Origin: Artocarpus heterophyllus
Taxonomy: Eukaryota > Streptophyta > Magnoliopsida > Rosales > Moraceae
DNA: 64,000 nucleotides
Assembly: GCA_025403435.1 (NCBI GenBank)
Contig: CM046327.1
Location: 12,764,218-12,828,217 of the forward strand
Direction: 5' to 3'
The notes beneath the pieces are model-generated. The model was given only the letters and a program-made list of their open reading frames with translations, did not search any database and was not told the origin of the DNA. The position numbers were made by a program, and so were the translations under genes. Below are positions 42,501 to 54,809 of the stretch, in pieces (the first letter of the stretch is position 1; each line of letters begins with the position of its first letter).

Positions 42501-42839
42501 TTGTTTTGTTTTTGTTTTTATATTTATATTTATTTAGTCTTTCTCTTTTTAAGATGAAATTAGTGGTTGTATCTAGTGTTTTGAATCAATGATTAAGATT
42601 AAAAGGATATTTTTGTTATTTAATATCAAAACTTAATAAAGTTAACTCAAAGAGTCTTCCCGTACTAAGTTTTGGTTAAGGGATAATTTTGGTAAAATTT
42701 AAGGTTGTCATTGCTCTTTTGCGGGCAGAAGAATCTATTTACGTTATGATAAAAATATCCCTAAAAATTTCCTCAAAAAAAAAAAAAAAAATCCCTAAAA
42801 ATAAAAAAAAAAATGAAAAAACCCTTATAGTCTTAACTC

Positions 42840-43066
42840 TTGCTCAGCTCTCTCTCTCGACTTTGTCTCACGCAGCCCCATCCGCTTCGCCGCCCAAACA
42901 CCCCCATCCCCTTTGCCATCGCAGCCGAGCTCTTAGCCGCCGCAGACGCTCTTCTCCTTCGCAGTCTCACAGAAGTTCGGCGTCCTCCGTCGCAGGCTCA
43001 CAAGTCGCACCAAAGTAGCAAAGGGCCCTCCCCGGCTCTCTGTCGCACGACCTCCATTTTCGATAG
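42840..43066 (+). other. probable 5' non-coding exon of the mL41 gene
   Basis: A CT- and CpG-rich leader-like stretch ends in a donor 'cgatag|gttgag' at 43066/43067. It is followed by an AT-rich intron with an acceptor 'tgttag' at 43728, nine bases before the mL41 ATG. The arrangement fits an intron in the 5' UTR; the start at 42840 is approximate. Open frames here are not conserved in any family I know. Confidence 0.5.
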
Positions 43067-43737
43067 GTTGAGTCTCTTCCCTCTTTAATTGTATTATTTT
43101 AAGTTTTCAAAGTATGATTGTTGTTGATTGTTTTTTAATTGTTATGTATTTTTAATTTTAAGTGTTTGCTATGATTTTTTTTTCAATTTGAAAATTTCAG
43201 ATTATATTCATTTGTTTGGAAATATACAGACTGCAAACTGTTTAGAATTACTGGGGTTAAAAATATTAGATTACAATATATTAGAGTTCTCCATGAATAA
43301 AAAAGGAACTATTGATCTTGTGCCAACCATGAACACTGGTAGGGTTGCGTACAATCCTTCGTATTTCTTCCTTTTTTTTAATTATCAGAATAATAATTTC
43401 GAAGATTTTAGGTCAAATTGTTATATTTTTGCAGAATCATACTTGTATTCAGCTATTAAATCGAGCATAACAGTTAGAAAATTAGATTCTTGAACATGTT
43501 AGCCGCCTATGTAAATTCCACTAAACTGTTATTTCGTTCTCAAACGTTTTCATAAAATGATATAGAAAAGCAAGAAGAGGGGAAAAAAAGTAGGTAAAGG
43601 TGGACAAACAAGGGTTTGATTTTTGCTTTTTGAGATGTCTTTTATGTGCTTGTTGGGTTTTTTTTTTATTATTATTAATTGAATTTAGTCTCAATGTGTG
43701 TGTTTTTTCTGATTTGGTTGTATGTTAGGGGGAGAAA

Positions 43738-46257
43738 ATGCCGCTGGGGTTGATATTAGGTTTGGGAAGGGCGTTTAGGAGAAAGAGAACATCATCACTT
43801 CAAATTCTCTCTTCAAAGCGGGCTCCAAGGGATTACTATAAGGGAAAGAACTGCAAGCCAACAGGGTTTCATACCCGCAAAGGTTTGATTGCCTATCTTG
43901 CTTATATATAAACTGTTGTTACAAATTTATGTGAAGTTTTGTTTTGTGGTGTGTAGTCAGTTATTCCATTGGTGATTTCTTCCGGGAAGTTTGAATGAGG
44001 AAACTATTATACTAAGGATCTAATACTAACTTAGTCATAATTCCTTTCAAGTTTTGTGGTGTGGATGTAGGATGCCTCATATATATAATTTACAAGTTTG
44101 TCTGCTAGATTTCTTCTTAGTTATGTTATAGTTGAAAATGGGTTTTTCTTTGCTGTTGATGGTCTCTTACTTGAAGCTGACTTAGGGTGTATGGGGAAAT
44201 CTAAATTTACTTTCATTTGTAGTGTGTTATCATCATTCCAAGCCTTTCTGTACAATTCAAGTATGGATATTAGGGAGCAAATACACAAACAATTTTAAAA
44301 CACCAAGCTCACTGTCCTAATATGAGAACCACCCTTGGGTTCTATAACAACCAGCTGCTACAACATGAAATGCAGCATTTAGGGAAAGGAAATGCTAAGC
44401 TCTTAAACGACACTGAAAGACTAAAGAGTTTCCAACAAAACCCAAGGACAGGAACTTAATCTAATAGGCACAAAAATGGCACCTAAATGCCCTATTTTTC
44501 CAAACACTTGAAATTCCCCTGAATCAAAACCTCAACATTTTTCTTCTGACAACGAATGTGATTACAGGTTTATGACCTATAATATATAAAGAGGATATGT
44601 TGTGCTTGATTCAGTGATTGCTTAGAAGCCTAGGTTTGCTTTTATTCCTTTAACCCAGCGCACTACCCAATTTCACTGCTCCTTTAGTCGTTCAAATGTA
44701 TTTCTAGTGACAAGGTAGTTCGTGTTCTGACCATAGCAATGAACTGAATTTGGCATAACTAAATTTGAGGTAAAAAAATGATCCTAGCAATTCCTGTAAA
44801 TTTGTTTGTTCTTTTTTCAAAATTCTCCTGCTTCATTTAGTGATCCTGGTAATTGTCAATTAAGAAGGGTGTATCCTCTGCACAGATGAGGCAATGGGAC
44901 TTTGAGATTGCTAGTTATGACCTGTTTAAGTAGGGTTGAAAATAACACGCAAATCAAATGGTACTAATTAATAAAAAATGCTTCATTTAGCAACATTGTT
45001 CCAACTGGTACAGTGTCAACCTCTCACATGTTACAGTGTAAAGCAAAAATATGCCGCAATATAAAGTTCTCACATGCTACAATAAATTCACCATAACTTT
45101 TTGTTCTAACTGCGTTACCAAACTCACTCAAAATCATGTTCAAACACCAAAGACAAATAAATGCCCCTAAATAGCAGTTCAAATATTTAGTCTCTTTTGG
45201 AAATCCTCACTGAAGTGATTCTATAGAATATGAATATATCATGCAACTGCAAAATTACTGAGCTGAAGATGCGGAAACATTTCCTTGGAGTTCTGTATCT
45301 TGAGAGCTATATCTCGTAGGATAGGACAAAAAATGATTTTGAATTGATATTATTGTGACTTAGCAGCTTAAGATATATGGTTTTTGTATGATGCTTAATC
45401 GTAAAAAATAATGCTCCAGAAGGGGGATGTGGAGTTGATGCTGGTCACTCGATGATTTCTTACTGGGAATCACATTATGAACTAGAAACCATAAATTGAT
45501 GAATTCCTTATATGTGATTGGTTACAAATGTAATGTGAAAGAACTGTTGCTGCAGGTGGGTATGTTGTGGTGAATGAAAAGCTACCAAATTATGTAGTCC
45601 CTGACCTGACTGACTTCAAGGTACCATCTTCTTTCTCTTGGGACAAAAGTTAGGGTTTGCTTCATTCAATTTCTTGTTGAGTATGGAAGGGAGAAAATTA
45701 GTTCTACTGATATTGATGGCCAAAAAAGTCTTTTCCAAACAATATAACTTAAGACAGATCTTATAAAACTGAGTGTAAAAAATCTGTTCTCCAATTTGAT
45801 ATCTTCTACTCCTGTCCCTATTTTTGCAGCCGGTTTGGGACTTAAATTCCTTGCATGTTCAGCGAGGATAAAATTTTAATGAGACCCTTGAAGGAGAATT
45901 CACTCGTAATTACTCGGACAATGTTTTAATATGTTGTACTCATACAGACAAGAAATATTGTATACAATGTCTATATTTATGCAAATTGTCTCGTAGAGTA
46001 GCCTTTGAAGTAGTTGTTTATATTCTTCCTTCAGAGGCAATTTGCATTGTCAGTGGTCAGAATTTTACCTTTATACAACGAGGGTGTTACTTACTCTTAG
46101 TAGTTGAGTACAGATACTATACATTTCGTATATGTTTTCTTATTTCTCGTGTTTTCTTTAGAACTAACTCATGCAATCTCTCTTTTTGCAGCTAAAGCCT
46201 TACGTCTCGCAGTGCCCAATAGTCAAAACCGCTGAGGCAGGTGGTGCTGCAAAATAA
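43738..46257 (+). CDS. mL41: mitochondrial large-subunit ribosomal protein mL41 (MRP-L27 family)
   Basis: Coding exons are 43738-43882, 45556-45620 and 46192-46257, all with GT-AG introns, joining in frame to a 91-aa basic protein. It starts MPLGLILGLGRAFRRKRTS, a mitochondrial-type N-terminus. The middle is TGFHTRKGGYVVVNEKLPNY and the end YVSQCPIVKTAEAGGAAK. This matches the short plant proteins annotated as mitochondrial ribosomal protein L27/L41, a component of the mitochondrial 54S/39S-type large subunit. The ATG at 43738 is the first in its exon. Intron 2 (1.67 kb) contains the left breakpoint of the tandem duplication at 44770. The gene itself looks intact and is the only full copy in the window. 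Confidence 0.9.
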
Positions 46258-46384
46258 TCTAGTGTGTTAGTGCTTTTGACTCCCAATTATGTCACCTTGA
46301 GAATTTTATGTCCTAAAAGGATAATTATGGGTAACATTTAATAAATCTTTCTTTGATATTAAATTGATGTGAATTTTTTTTATG

Positions 46385-46985
46385 GGAACGAATTTTATTA
46401 CAAAAGAAGAGAGTCCGCAAGGACTAAGCTGGACAAATAGCAAGGAAGTACATCAATCCAAACTGAAAACATAACTGAAAAGCATGGGCCAACCAGTTCA
46501 CACCACGGGGCTGAAAGTACAGGTACAACCCAAGTCATTCAAGAAGCAGCAAATATCACAGATGAGGGGTCCATTTAGACCAGAAAAACCACGATCCTTT
46601 ACTGCATCACAGTATTGCTACAATCAGATTATTTCAATGAGACAAACCTTGAAACCTTTTCTCCATAGCAAATATCAGACCCTCTCTAATAGCCATACAC
46701 TCGGCCAAAAGAGAGGAGAGAGATCCCACCCACTGCTTGGAAAGGGCTGCCCAAATGGTCCCTTTGTCGTCACGAATAACACCTCCAACAGCGGTTATTG
46801 CCGAATTTTGCCCCACGGCCGTGTCCACAATCAACTTTAGGGATGCCCGCTTTGGTGCTAACCAAGGTGCGGGTTTTGGCTGACGTTGAGGTGGGGGAAG
46901 AACATTAATCTTTTGGCATCTTTGGAACTCCGAGAGGAAACTAGGGATCTCAATTTTATCCACAAATTCTTTTACCCACAAGAAC
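46385..46985 (-). pseudogene. RNase H-like (RVT_3) fragment, probably the 3' end of a LINE, copy A
   Basis: The - strand frame 46981-46634 reads like the RNase H-type domain found at the C-terminus of plant LINE polyproteins: LKLIVDTAVG, then VGGVIRDDKGTIWAALSKQW, then SSLLAECMAIREGLIFA. Frameshifts and stops follow, and an A-run (about 46383-46376 on the - strand) may be a remnant poly(A) tail. It lies about 120 bases past the mL41 stop in opposite orientation, so it may sit within or near the mL41 3' UTR. A host RNase H-like gene fragment is the alternative. Confidence 0.65.
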
Positions 46986-48020
46986 CTGTTTAAAACAGGG
47001 TGGGAAAAGCCCGTTATAAACAGGTTAAGATTGTAAACGTGTTAAAAATGTAACCTGTCACAAGTTACGGGACTGAAATGGGTGCAAAAGTCCTCAACCG
47101 TATTTTTCGTTTACCAACTCCGTTTAATTTACGTTATATTTTAAAATTATATATTATAATAAAATGCTATAATATATATAATTTTAAGTATAATGTCATA
47201 TTACAAAATATCTATAAAAATTGAAAAAAATAATTTCCTTTTATCTTAACTTAGTCCTAGGGTGTGTTAATTATTTAATTAAATATTTATTTATTTTACC
47301 ATGAATATAATTAATCGGATAAATAGGGTACTCATGGTACCCTAAACTCGTGATGGGAAAAAGACTTGTTCTTCTTTATTGGACAGGTTGGCGAGAACAC
47401 TACTTTATTCCAAATCTGCCTCGTCAAACATTAAACACGGGCTGTTTGGAGACGTATATATTAGCATTGTTTTAAACTGAAGAAACGTTTCACTGGTATA
47501 AATTTCATGTGCAACAGAAAAACGAGTGAGTAGGGGTTCTCTTAACATTTAAATAGGTAATGGTGTCAAGTGTACTGTGTTGTATGCTTTTTGGGCATAG
47601 CATTAGGACTAGGCTTGCATTACCCAAAATTTTTTGCTTTGGAGTTGCTAAATTATTGGGAATGACTCCAAGGTATAGTAGGAATAATGGAGCCACAAGC
47701 TCCCATAAAAGGAGGTACTTGTACGCGGCTAGATATACAATTACTTGCATGAGGAATTATTTAGTAGATTGAGTGTATCATATTATTTTACTTATTTGGT
47801 ATATCTAGTAAGTGAAAAGTTGACATTTGGATTATTAATCTTTATCAGTTTTTATAATTAGGTTTCTCTTTTCTAATGTGCATTGCATTAATTGCAGAGT
47901 CAAATACACTATAATTATTCCACCTAAATCTCTTTTATTAATTATTTTACTTCAAATAATTTTAATTTTCATTTTAAAACATCATTTTATTACACTTATT
48001 TCTTATTTAATGATTAATTG

Positions 48021-48390
48021 TCATTCCCAGCCTAACGTGTTCTATACAAAGGCAAAGGTGGAGGTGAATGAATTAATCATGTGGATTACTTAATATGTGT
48101 TGGTAGAGAAAACTAAAGGTTCATCCGTCGATTGCACTTCTTCCCCAAGAAACTTGAAGAAGCGTGGAAATCAAAGGCTATCATATTCGTACAGGAACAA
48201 AAATACTTGTCAATGATTGGGTAATCCATAAGCACCCAAATTTTGGAAGGAGCCAGAGGAGTTTATCCCGGAGTGGTTCGAGAACAACCCAGATGATTTC
48301 AAAAGTCAAGAAAACTTCTAGTTCATTCTGTTTGGTTTTGAAGAAGGCAATGCCCTGGAATGATATTTGGTATCATTCGTACTGAATAAA
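48021..48390 (+). pseudogene. cytochrome P450 C-terminal fragment, copy A
   Basis: In shifting frames the sequence gives the last part of a CYP71-clade P450: TKAKVEVNELI (J' region), LKVHPSIALLPQET (after the K helix), GYHIRTGTKILVNDWVIHK, then WKEPEEFIPEWFENNPDDF and a ruined heme-binding loop (ILFGFEEGNALE, where the family has PFGxGRRxCPG; the Cys is lost). Two stops and a frameshift between HPNF and WKEP make it dead. No upstream P450 exon is visible. Confidence 0.75.
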
Positions 48391-49923
48391 ACCTTATGCT
48401 GGGAATGGCAATCGTCAAGTAAGAAATAAGTGTAATAAAATAATGTTTTAAAATGAAACTAAATTATTTGAAGTAAAATAATTAACAAAAGAAGATTTAG
48501 GTTGAATAATTATGGTGTATTTAACTCTGCAATTACTGTAATACACATTAGGAAGAAAAATCTAATTAAAAAAAGCTGACAAAGATTAAAAGTTCAAATA
48601 TCAAGTTTTCATTGATGGGATGTACTAAATAAATAAAATGATATAGTACATTCAATCTATTGAATAATTCATCATTCGGTAGTCAGGAGGTTGGAAGAAT
48701 ATCCAAGTAGCTATAAGAGGTTACAACCACTTGTAACCACCTATAGCTAATTAGAGTTTTGGTAAACCTCAATTTTACAAAATAGCTTTTAAAAATTGTT
48801 GCACAAACAGACTTTTATAAGCGGATCATGGATTTCTATTCTACAACAACTTCGGTTATCATCTTTTAAATTTACTAAATTAACTTTAATAATAATACTT
48901 AAGCGATCTATACATTTTTGCTATAACAAATTAATATATATATATATATGTATTTTAAATATTTGTTTAACTGTTTCAAATTTTTAAATATAAAATTCTA
49001 AATTTCATTCAAACATATCTAATAATTTTTTAATGTTTTAGAATAATAACAACGAATCGTAAATTTAGATTTTATTTTGTTATTATAATTTTTCTATTTT
49101 AAGCATTTTATAACACAATTAATGCTGTTGAGCAATTTCTCTTGGATGGGGATGTGGGTTTCATTTTATGGTGGAGTGTAGAATTACCATTAAGTCATAT
49201 CTATAACCACATAATTATTTTTTAGTATTTTAATGTAAAAATATAACAAATGTAGGCTTTAAAATTAAAATTGAAAACTAGAACTATGAATATGTGTAGT
49301 AAAGTGTCTTCATTCTTATCATCATGCATCTTTACATCAAATTTATATGGGGTTTACTAAACACTTAGAGGGTGCTTGAAAGGGTGATAGGTACTGTTGG
49401 TTAGAACTATTTTTATTGTAACATATAAGAGCTTTATACTATAGTAATTTTTTTATTATTACTATAATATTTAAGAGCTTTATATTATTTATAATTAAAT
49501 TTATAGTAAAAAATTGTAGTTTCTACCCTTCAGTTGAACAACCCCTTAGAATTTAGTTCTTCTGGTCACAGCAACTAAAAAAATATTACCGTACACTGAC
49601 CTCCTTACAACAGACAGTGCTAAACTGATAAATACGCCAAACTTCCGTCTTTTTTTTTTCCTTTTTTTAAAGGAGAATTAAGAAAAGTGTTTTGTAAATA
49701 GACTATCCTTTTTCATATCTTATTAAACAAATTTCGTTTAAAAATCTAGACGCCCATAATTTGTCCTTCTTCATGTGCTCTTGTTAGTTTTTTTTTTTTT
49801 TTTTAATTTTCTTATTTGACCTTTTTTAGTGTAAAGGGGAACATAAACTTAAAGCCTAGGCAAAAGCCAAAACCTAACCGACATGGGGAAATTCTTGTGA
49901 ACAGTGTTGTCAATAGACATTGA

Positions 49924-50089
49924 CCCCCTGTTTGGCATTGTGGTGGGAACCACAAACTCAGTTATAAACAGTGTAAAGCTCTCACATGCTACAGTAACAA
50001 TTTAAAAAATTGCTACAGTGTAAAAGCTTTCACATGCTACAGTAAAAGTGGTTCCCACAACCGGTTCCCACCACCTTCCAAACACCCCC
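49924..50089. mobile_element. 166-bp MITE present only in copy A
   Basis: Flanked by TGA on both sides (49921-49923 and 50090-50092), with ends 'ccccctgtttgg' and 'ccaaacaccccc'. Copy B has the uninterrupted site 'gacattgaatcaatcc' with a single TGA (63627-63629). A 3-bp target duplication fits a Harbinger-type MITE. Internal words 'tcacatgctacagt' occur twice, and similar words occur at 44990-45090 in both copies. Confidence 0.9.
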
Positions 50090-50275
50090 TGAATCAATCC
50101 TTTCAAAAAGAAAAAAAAAATCAGTGAATCATAGGAGGGTAGGTCCCACCACATCGATGACGCTGATCCTGTTCGTCGATTAGACATCCTCCACGTGCAC
50201 ATTATATCACACTGCACCCCACAATAGCTGTCGACCCCACCTGCCGCACGCAATCCCACCAATATTCAATTTCAT

Positions 50276-50397
50276 TTGGGGTTTAATTCCTAGTCCCTAA
50301 ACTTTATTCTAGTTTCACTTTGATCTCTGTCTTTTAAAATGTTTAATTCTAATCAATTTCTTATTTTATTTCAATTTGATTCCTTCATTAAAAGGGT
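50276..50397. repeat. half of a fold-back MITE-like repeat
   Basis: 'ttaattcctagtccctaaac' and 'tttgattccttcatt' resemble one arm of the 41150-41494 element. The second arm is not found. The same piece is in copy B (63819-63938). Confidence 0.45.
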
Positions 50398-50402
50398 ATT
50401 AA

Positions 50403-52397
50403 TGTTATACATATATGTCCTAAGGAGTAAAAATATAATAAGTTTTTGAAGATATTTTTTATCAATAAAGAATTTATTTATTATTTATATACCAAATCTT
50501 GTCCTCTTTACGTTCATATTTGTTGAATGTATGTTAAGCAAACAATAGTTTGAGACTGTCGGTCTAAACATTAAGAATTGGACATATGATGGACAGATTA
50601 TGTGGAAGACATGATTCTTAAAGTGATGGTCTAAATCATAAGATCCGCAATCGAGGGAATAAAGTTGAGCGCTTTATTCATGCAAAGATTGTTATGTTGT
50701 CTATATCTCTTTTAGGAGATGGTTTGTCTTGACCATCGGAGGTGGACTCTGTGAATAGAAATATTGGCATGTTGTCATAGACGACGATGTGTTAGATCGG
50801 GACATAAAGTGAATTGATTTGGATTAATAATTTTGTCTCGGCAAATCGATTCACTTTAGACAATCATTTGTGTTGTATCTTAATCCTGAGATGAATAGTA
50901 GGCCAGTTGTCTTGGCTTGTGTCTTTGGATGTACAAAATGGTGACACCCACATCTTAATAGTGGTACGTATGACGGTACGTTGGAGGCATGACTCTTGAT
51001 GGTGTAGACCTGTTATTCATTGATATGGAATCCATAGCTCCTCTTTAGGAGTAATGATATCCTCTTATATGCGTTATCCTATAATTGAAAAACTAGAGCG
51101 CTCAACCATTTGGATACATAGGTGTAACCGAATGGTATACTGTCATTGGATAGTAGGTTTTCTGATGGTGAGATAATAAAACGTAAGATAAAAATAATCG
51201 GGAAGGTAAGACAGAACTTGTCCTTAAGCCGATTATGGATTATCATATGGGGATACGATACACGATGATATGTCATGGAAACTTAGCTATACGAGCTTCG
51301 TAATTCTATGTAGTTTGAGAGTGCAGCTCCAAGCTTTTAGTAGAGTAGCGTTGGAGTTGATAATTATGAAATGTATATCTAGGATATTGGGTTTCGTAAT
51401 CATCGGGAGCTTGAACTATATAGGTCCATTTGGTCCCCTTTGCTAACTCACAACATACTGTAACGACACGGCGTGCTTTTTCAATAATTGATAACTTATG
51501 TTGGATTTATTAGATTGGTTGAAATTTAGAAGAATCAAATAATTCATGTCTGTTTATCGGTTGAATTAATTTTGTGATAAAAAATTAATTCAAGATAAAC
51601 TTGTTGAATTATAAGGATCGGATAATTCTTGTCTGCTTATCGGTTGATTTAATTTTTAGATAAATTAGATCAAGATAAACTTATAGAATTATTGGGAATT
51701 CATTTATTTTCTTAGAGATTATCTAGATAAAATTGTTTTGATCAGATAACTTCTTTATTGGGTTATTTGAATTAAAACTGAGACTTTATCTTATAGAATT
51801 TCAGGTGAAAAATATAAGATTCGCAAGATTTTTATTCGGCAGTTCAGCCTGCCGATGGACGTGTTCGGCTTGCCGATCAACGAAGGATAAGATCACGCGT
51901 TTCCATGTGAATCTTATCAGATATTGATCTGACCTTGATTCTATTTCGAGTTTTTGAGACCTAATCTGATAAGGACTGACCCTAGGACCAATCTCTATAT
52001 AAGGGAGTAAGTCTTAAGAGTTACTCAGATCAATTAAGAGATTAAGAGTGATACTCTGTTAGTGAGAGTCTGAAAACTTCCTGAGAGCTTTTGTTCACAA
52101 ATCACGAACAATTGCATTGGGTTCTCTCGATTGGTTGAAAAGAGAGTTACCTGGTGGAAGAGCTGTACGTGTGAGCTCACACTCACTCCGGTCGTGGATA
52201 GAGAATAGCAAAGAAGACCAGTTGGTTGAGGCTTTTCTGAAACGTTACTTCTCTTCACGTTTTGCGTGGGTTCTTAGGCACACAAAGGTTGGTAAGATCT
52301 GGTTAATTTATGCATATAGCATGTCAAACTTGTGTTTTTGAAAATACTCTGATGTAAATTTTTTTAAAATTTTGCTACGCACTCTTTTTTTCCAACA
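50403..52397 (+). mobile_element. solo LTR (1995 bp) present only in copy A
   Basis: It begins TGTTATACAT and ends TTCCAACA, with ATTAA duplicated at 50398-50402 and 52398-52402. Copy B has one ATTAA at the same point (63939-63943) with no insert. A TATA box (tctatataagg, about 51994-52004) precedes a likely transcription start, supporting the + orientation. No polypurine tract or primer site is present, so the rest of the element was lost by LTR-LTR recombination. The lineage is not identified. Confidence 0.93.
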
Positions 52398-52407
52398 ATT
52401 AAATATT

Positions 52408-52891
52408 GGGTTATTTAACTTTTTATATTTTATATTTTAGGTTTATTCAAATTATATGTTAGGTTTTTTATTTTAATAAATATATACCTTCAAATTATAT
52501 TTAATATGAAAATTTATACCTTATCCTATTCAATCGTTAATTTTGACCTAAAAATTGTCCAAAATATCCTCAAATTGAAATATAAGAAAACTTAAAAAAA
52601 CTTAAAAAAACTTTAGACTAAGAGTTTTGATTAAAAAATGTGTAAAAAACCCTTAAAATGAATGAATTATGAATTTTTCTTTTTGTTTTGTTTTTTTTTA
52701 TGTTTTAATTTTTCTCTTTTATTTAAGGTTATTTAGTTATTTTAAAGACCAAAATCAATTTTAGCTAAGGTAAGGTATAGATTTATGCATTAAATCTAAT
52801 CCGAAGGCATACATTTGTTGAAATAAAAACCAAATATATTATAGTTTTTAAATAAAGGTACAACAAAAAGTATAAAAAGGTAAATATCCCT
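52408..52891. mobile_element. MULE-type MITE (484 bp) with 9-bp target duplication
   Basis: TTAAATATT flanks it on both sides (52399-52407 and 52892-52900). The ends GGGTTATTTAACTTTTTATA and, reversed, GGGATATTTACCTTTTTATA begin inverted arms more than 100 bp long. A 9-bp duplication is characteristic of Mutator-like elements. Copy B keeps its left end (from about 63949) until the window stops, so it predates the duplication. Confidence 0.85.
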
Positions 52892-53129
52892 TAAATATTT
52901 GGCTGGATCTTACACGTGCTATCCATGTGACAACGTTAATGATAGACCAAAACCGTATTTGTTTATAATTTGTTATTATTTTCTCAGGCTTACAATCTAG
53001 ACCATGATAGTATCAACAAAGAGCTGATTTTGATTTTCCTGTACACACACACATATATACGTACATATAATTTTTACCTTTTTATTTAAACTACACAATT
53101 ATCAATTACAAAGTTTTTAGTTATATGCA

Positions 53130-53335
53130 TATATTAGTTTCTCATTTTATTTTTTTTTTCAATTTTAATCCCTAATAATAGCACCCATTTAATAGATAAA
53201 TCAAATCTGAAATAAAATAATAGATTAGAGATAAAGGCAAGATCAAAGTAAGACATTTTAAAAATTTTCTGTCAAATATTTTACATCTTGCTTAAGAAGA
53301 GATGAGGACCAAAGTATGATGTTTCAAAAATGAGA
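53130..53335. mobile_element. fold-back MITE relative of 41150-41494
   Basis: 'ttagtttctcattttat' and 'ttttaatccctaataat' on the left match in reverse 'aaagtaagacatttt' and 'gaggaccaaagtatgatg' on the right. It is more decayed than the 41-kb copy, and no target duplication is clear. Confidence 0.45.
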
Positions 53336-53572
53336 ATTCAAAATAAAATAATTTTTTTGAATACAAATAAAATAAATATTTAGATCAACCTTTCATTTAA
53401 CAAGCAATTGAAAAATCCCTTTCATCTCAATAGGATTATAACATCGTTATTCATAAAACTATAGGCTGGTATGTAGTGTACTTTTTAGACTGAGTCTTAC
53501 TGTTTTGTTAGTAGAAAGGTTATAACTTATAAGATTAAATAAGATTGCTGTAAATAATTTATTTACTCATTA

Positions 53573-54809
53573 GAGTGATTTGCATCGATGGTCATTCAAC
53601 TCTTTATTAGGTGATACTTTAGTCCTTCTTTTTCTAATTTTAACAAATCAGTCTCTCAACTCCTGAAACTCTTGACAATTACTGGACTTTATCAAAATCT
53701 GTTAAAAACTTCATAGAAAAATACATATGGGTGCCACGTGAGGATAATGAGATTGAAATTACTAAATTGTCCCCGTTCATCCTTTTCAGCCATAATTTTC
53801 AAGTTTCAACAAAAAAAGAGAAATAACCTTTGGCGGTCAATCCAAAAGCTCTAATGGCCGGTCAAAGTTCAGCTCAACAAAATGTGATTGATTCCTAGTG
53901 AATGAACGAAAGAAAGAAAGATACTGACAATTACAACCAAACCAAATGACACATTATTGCTCATTTAATTTACAAGCTCAAGTTCAAGCACAAATTTTTG
54001 AACTTTTTTTTAAAGAGAGAAAAAAGGAGGGAGAATTAAAGATCCTAAATCAACATCGATAATAGAAGATCTAAAATTAATTAAAGAAAGAAATTCAAAA
54101 AAAGAGTACCAGAAGTGAAGATTCGCATAGGACAATTATCAAGCTTCTTAATCTGAGTTTTAATTCGTCGCATGAAATCCATGACTTCTTGAATAGGCCT
54201 TGTCAGCTCGAGCTCTTCGCTGCACTGATCGAGCCCCCCGCTACCTCGGTCCTAGAAAATGTCAAGACCCACTCCCCTGACCCAACACAGCCGTAGATCG
54301 TCACTGCCCAACCCTACCCCAAATCTCCCTCCCGGTCTGGTCCTCTCTCTATATCCCCACTGGCGTAAATTGAATATTATCCCCACTGGCCTAATTTTTT
54401 TTTCACTTTTTTGAGGAATTAACATATAAGATTTTGTGGTTGTGGACAAAAAAAGATGGACTTGAGTGTAGTCACATACAAGCACCATCATTAGTGAAGA
54501 AGGTGAGGAAGGAAGAGAGGAAGATTGGGATATTGGTTTTTTTTTTTTGTGTGGATATATTTAGAGGAAGAGATAGTTTTTTTCAAAAAAAAACAGAAAA
54601 TAAAAGGAAGAGATAGTGAGAATACCATTATACCCTTTAAAACTTAGTCACATGATGCATACATGCGTGATTCCATGAGTTTTGGCAGATTTTTACAGAA
54701 ATCTATTAATTGTCAATGGTTTAAACGTCGATGGATTGATTTCCCAAAATAAAAAAAAAAGGACTAAAATATACCTATTAAAGAATTGAGAGACCTTTGA
54801 CAAAAATCC
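53573..54809. mobile_element. Pack-MULE-like non-autonomous DNA transposon (about 1.24 kb)
   Basis: Long inverted arms (about 200 bp) frame the element: left 'gagtgatttgcatcgatggt ... actttagtcctt', right (reversed) 'gagggatttttgtcaaaggt ... attttagtccttt'. CTCATTA lies at 53566-53572 and again at 54810-54816, a possible 7-bp target duplication. Between the arms is non-repetitive, GC-richer sequence including an exon-like piece (54108-54248) and a CT/GA-rich leader-like piece (54250-54360), the pattern of a Mutator-type element that captured a gene fragment. Confidence 0.65.
54108..54248 (-). pseudogene. captured exon-like fragment, product unknown
   Basis: On the - strand an acceptor 'ttttctag' is followed by 141 bases open in one frame, ending at a donor-like 'tctg|gtactc'. 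The translation contains GLDQCSEELELTRPIQEVM and DFMRRIKTQIKKLDNCPMRI, a plausible soluble helical protein stretch that I cannot assign to a family. In-frame ATGs occur inside it. It lies within the Pack-MULE-like element, so it is probably a copy of part of a host gene elsewhere. Confidence 0.4.

Noticed and set aside
43128..43493. Open frame of about 120 codons within the 5' part of the mL41 gene
   Set aside because: It lies in the probable 5' UTR intron, is AT-rich with Phe/Tyr/Asn bias, and has no recognisable domain.
46484..46840. Open frame on the + strand (and its copy at 58190-58411)
   Set aside because: It is the antisense shadow of the RNase H-like frame on the - strand, which has a recognisable motif order.
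47878..48093. Open frame starting MHCINCRVKYTIIIPPK as a separate gene
   Set aside because: Only its end (TKAKVEVNELI) is meaningful and belongs to the P450 fragment; the first part is AT-rich filler.
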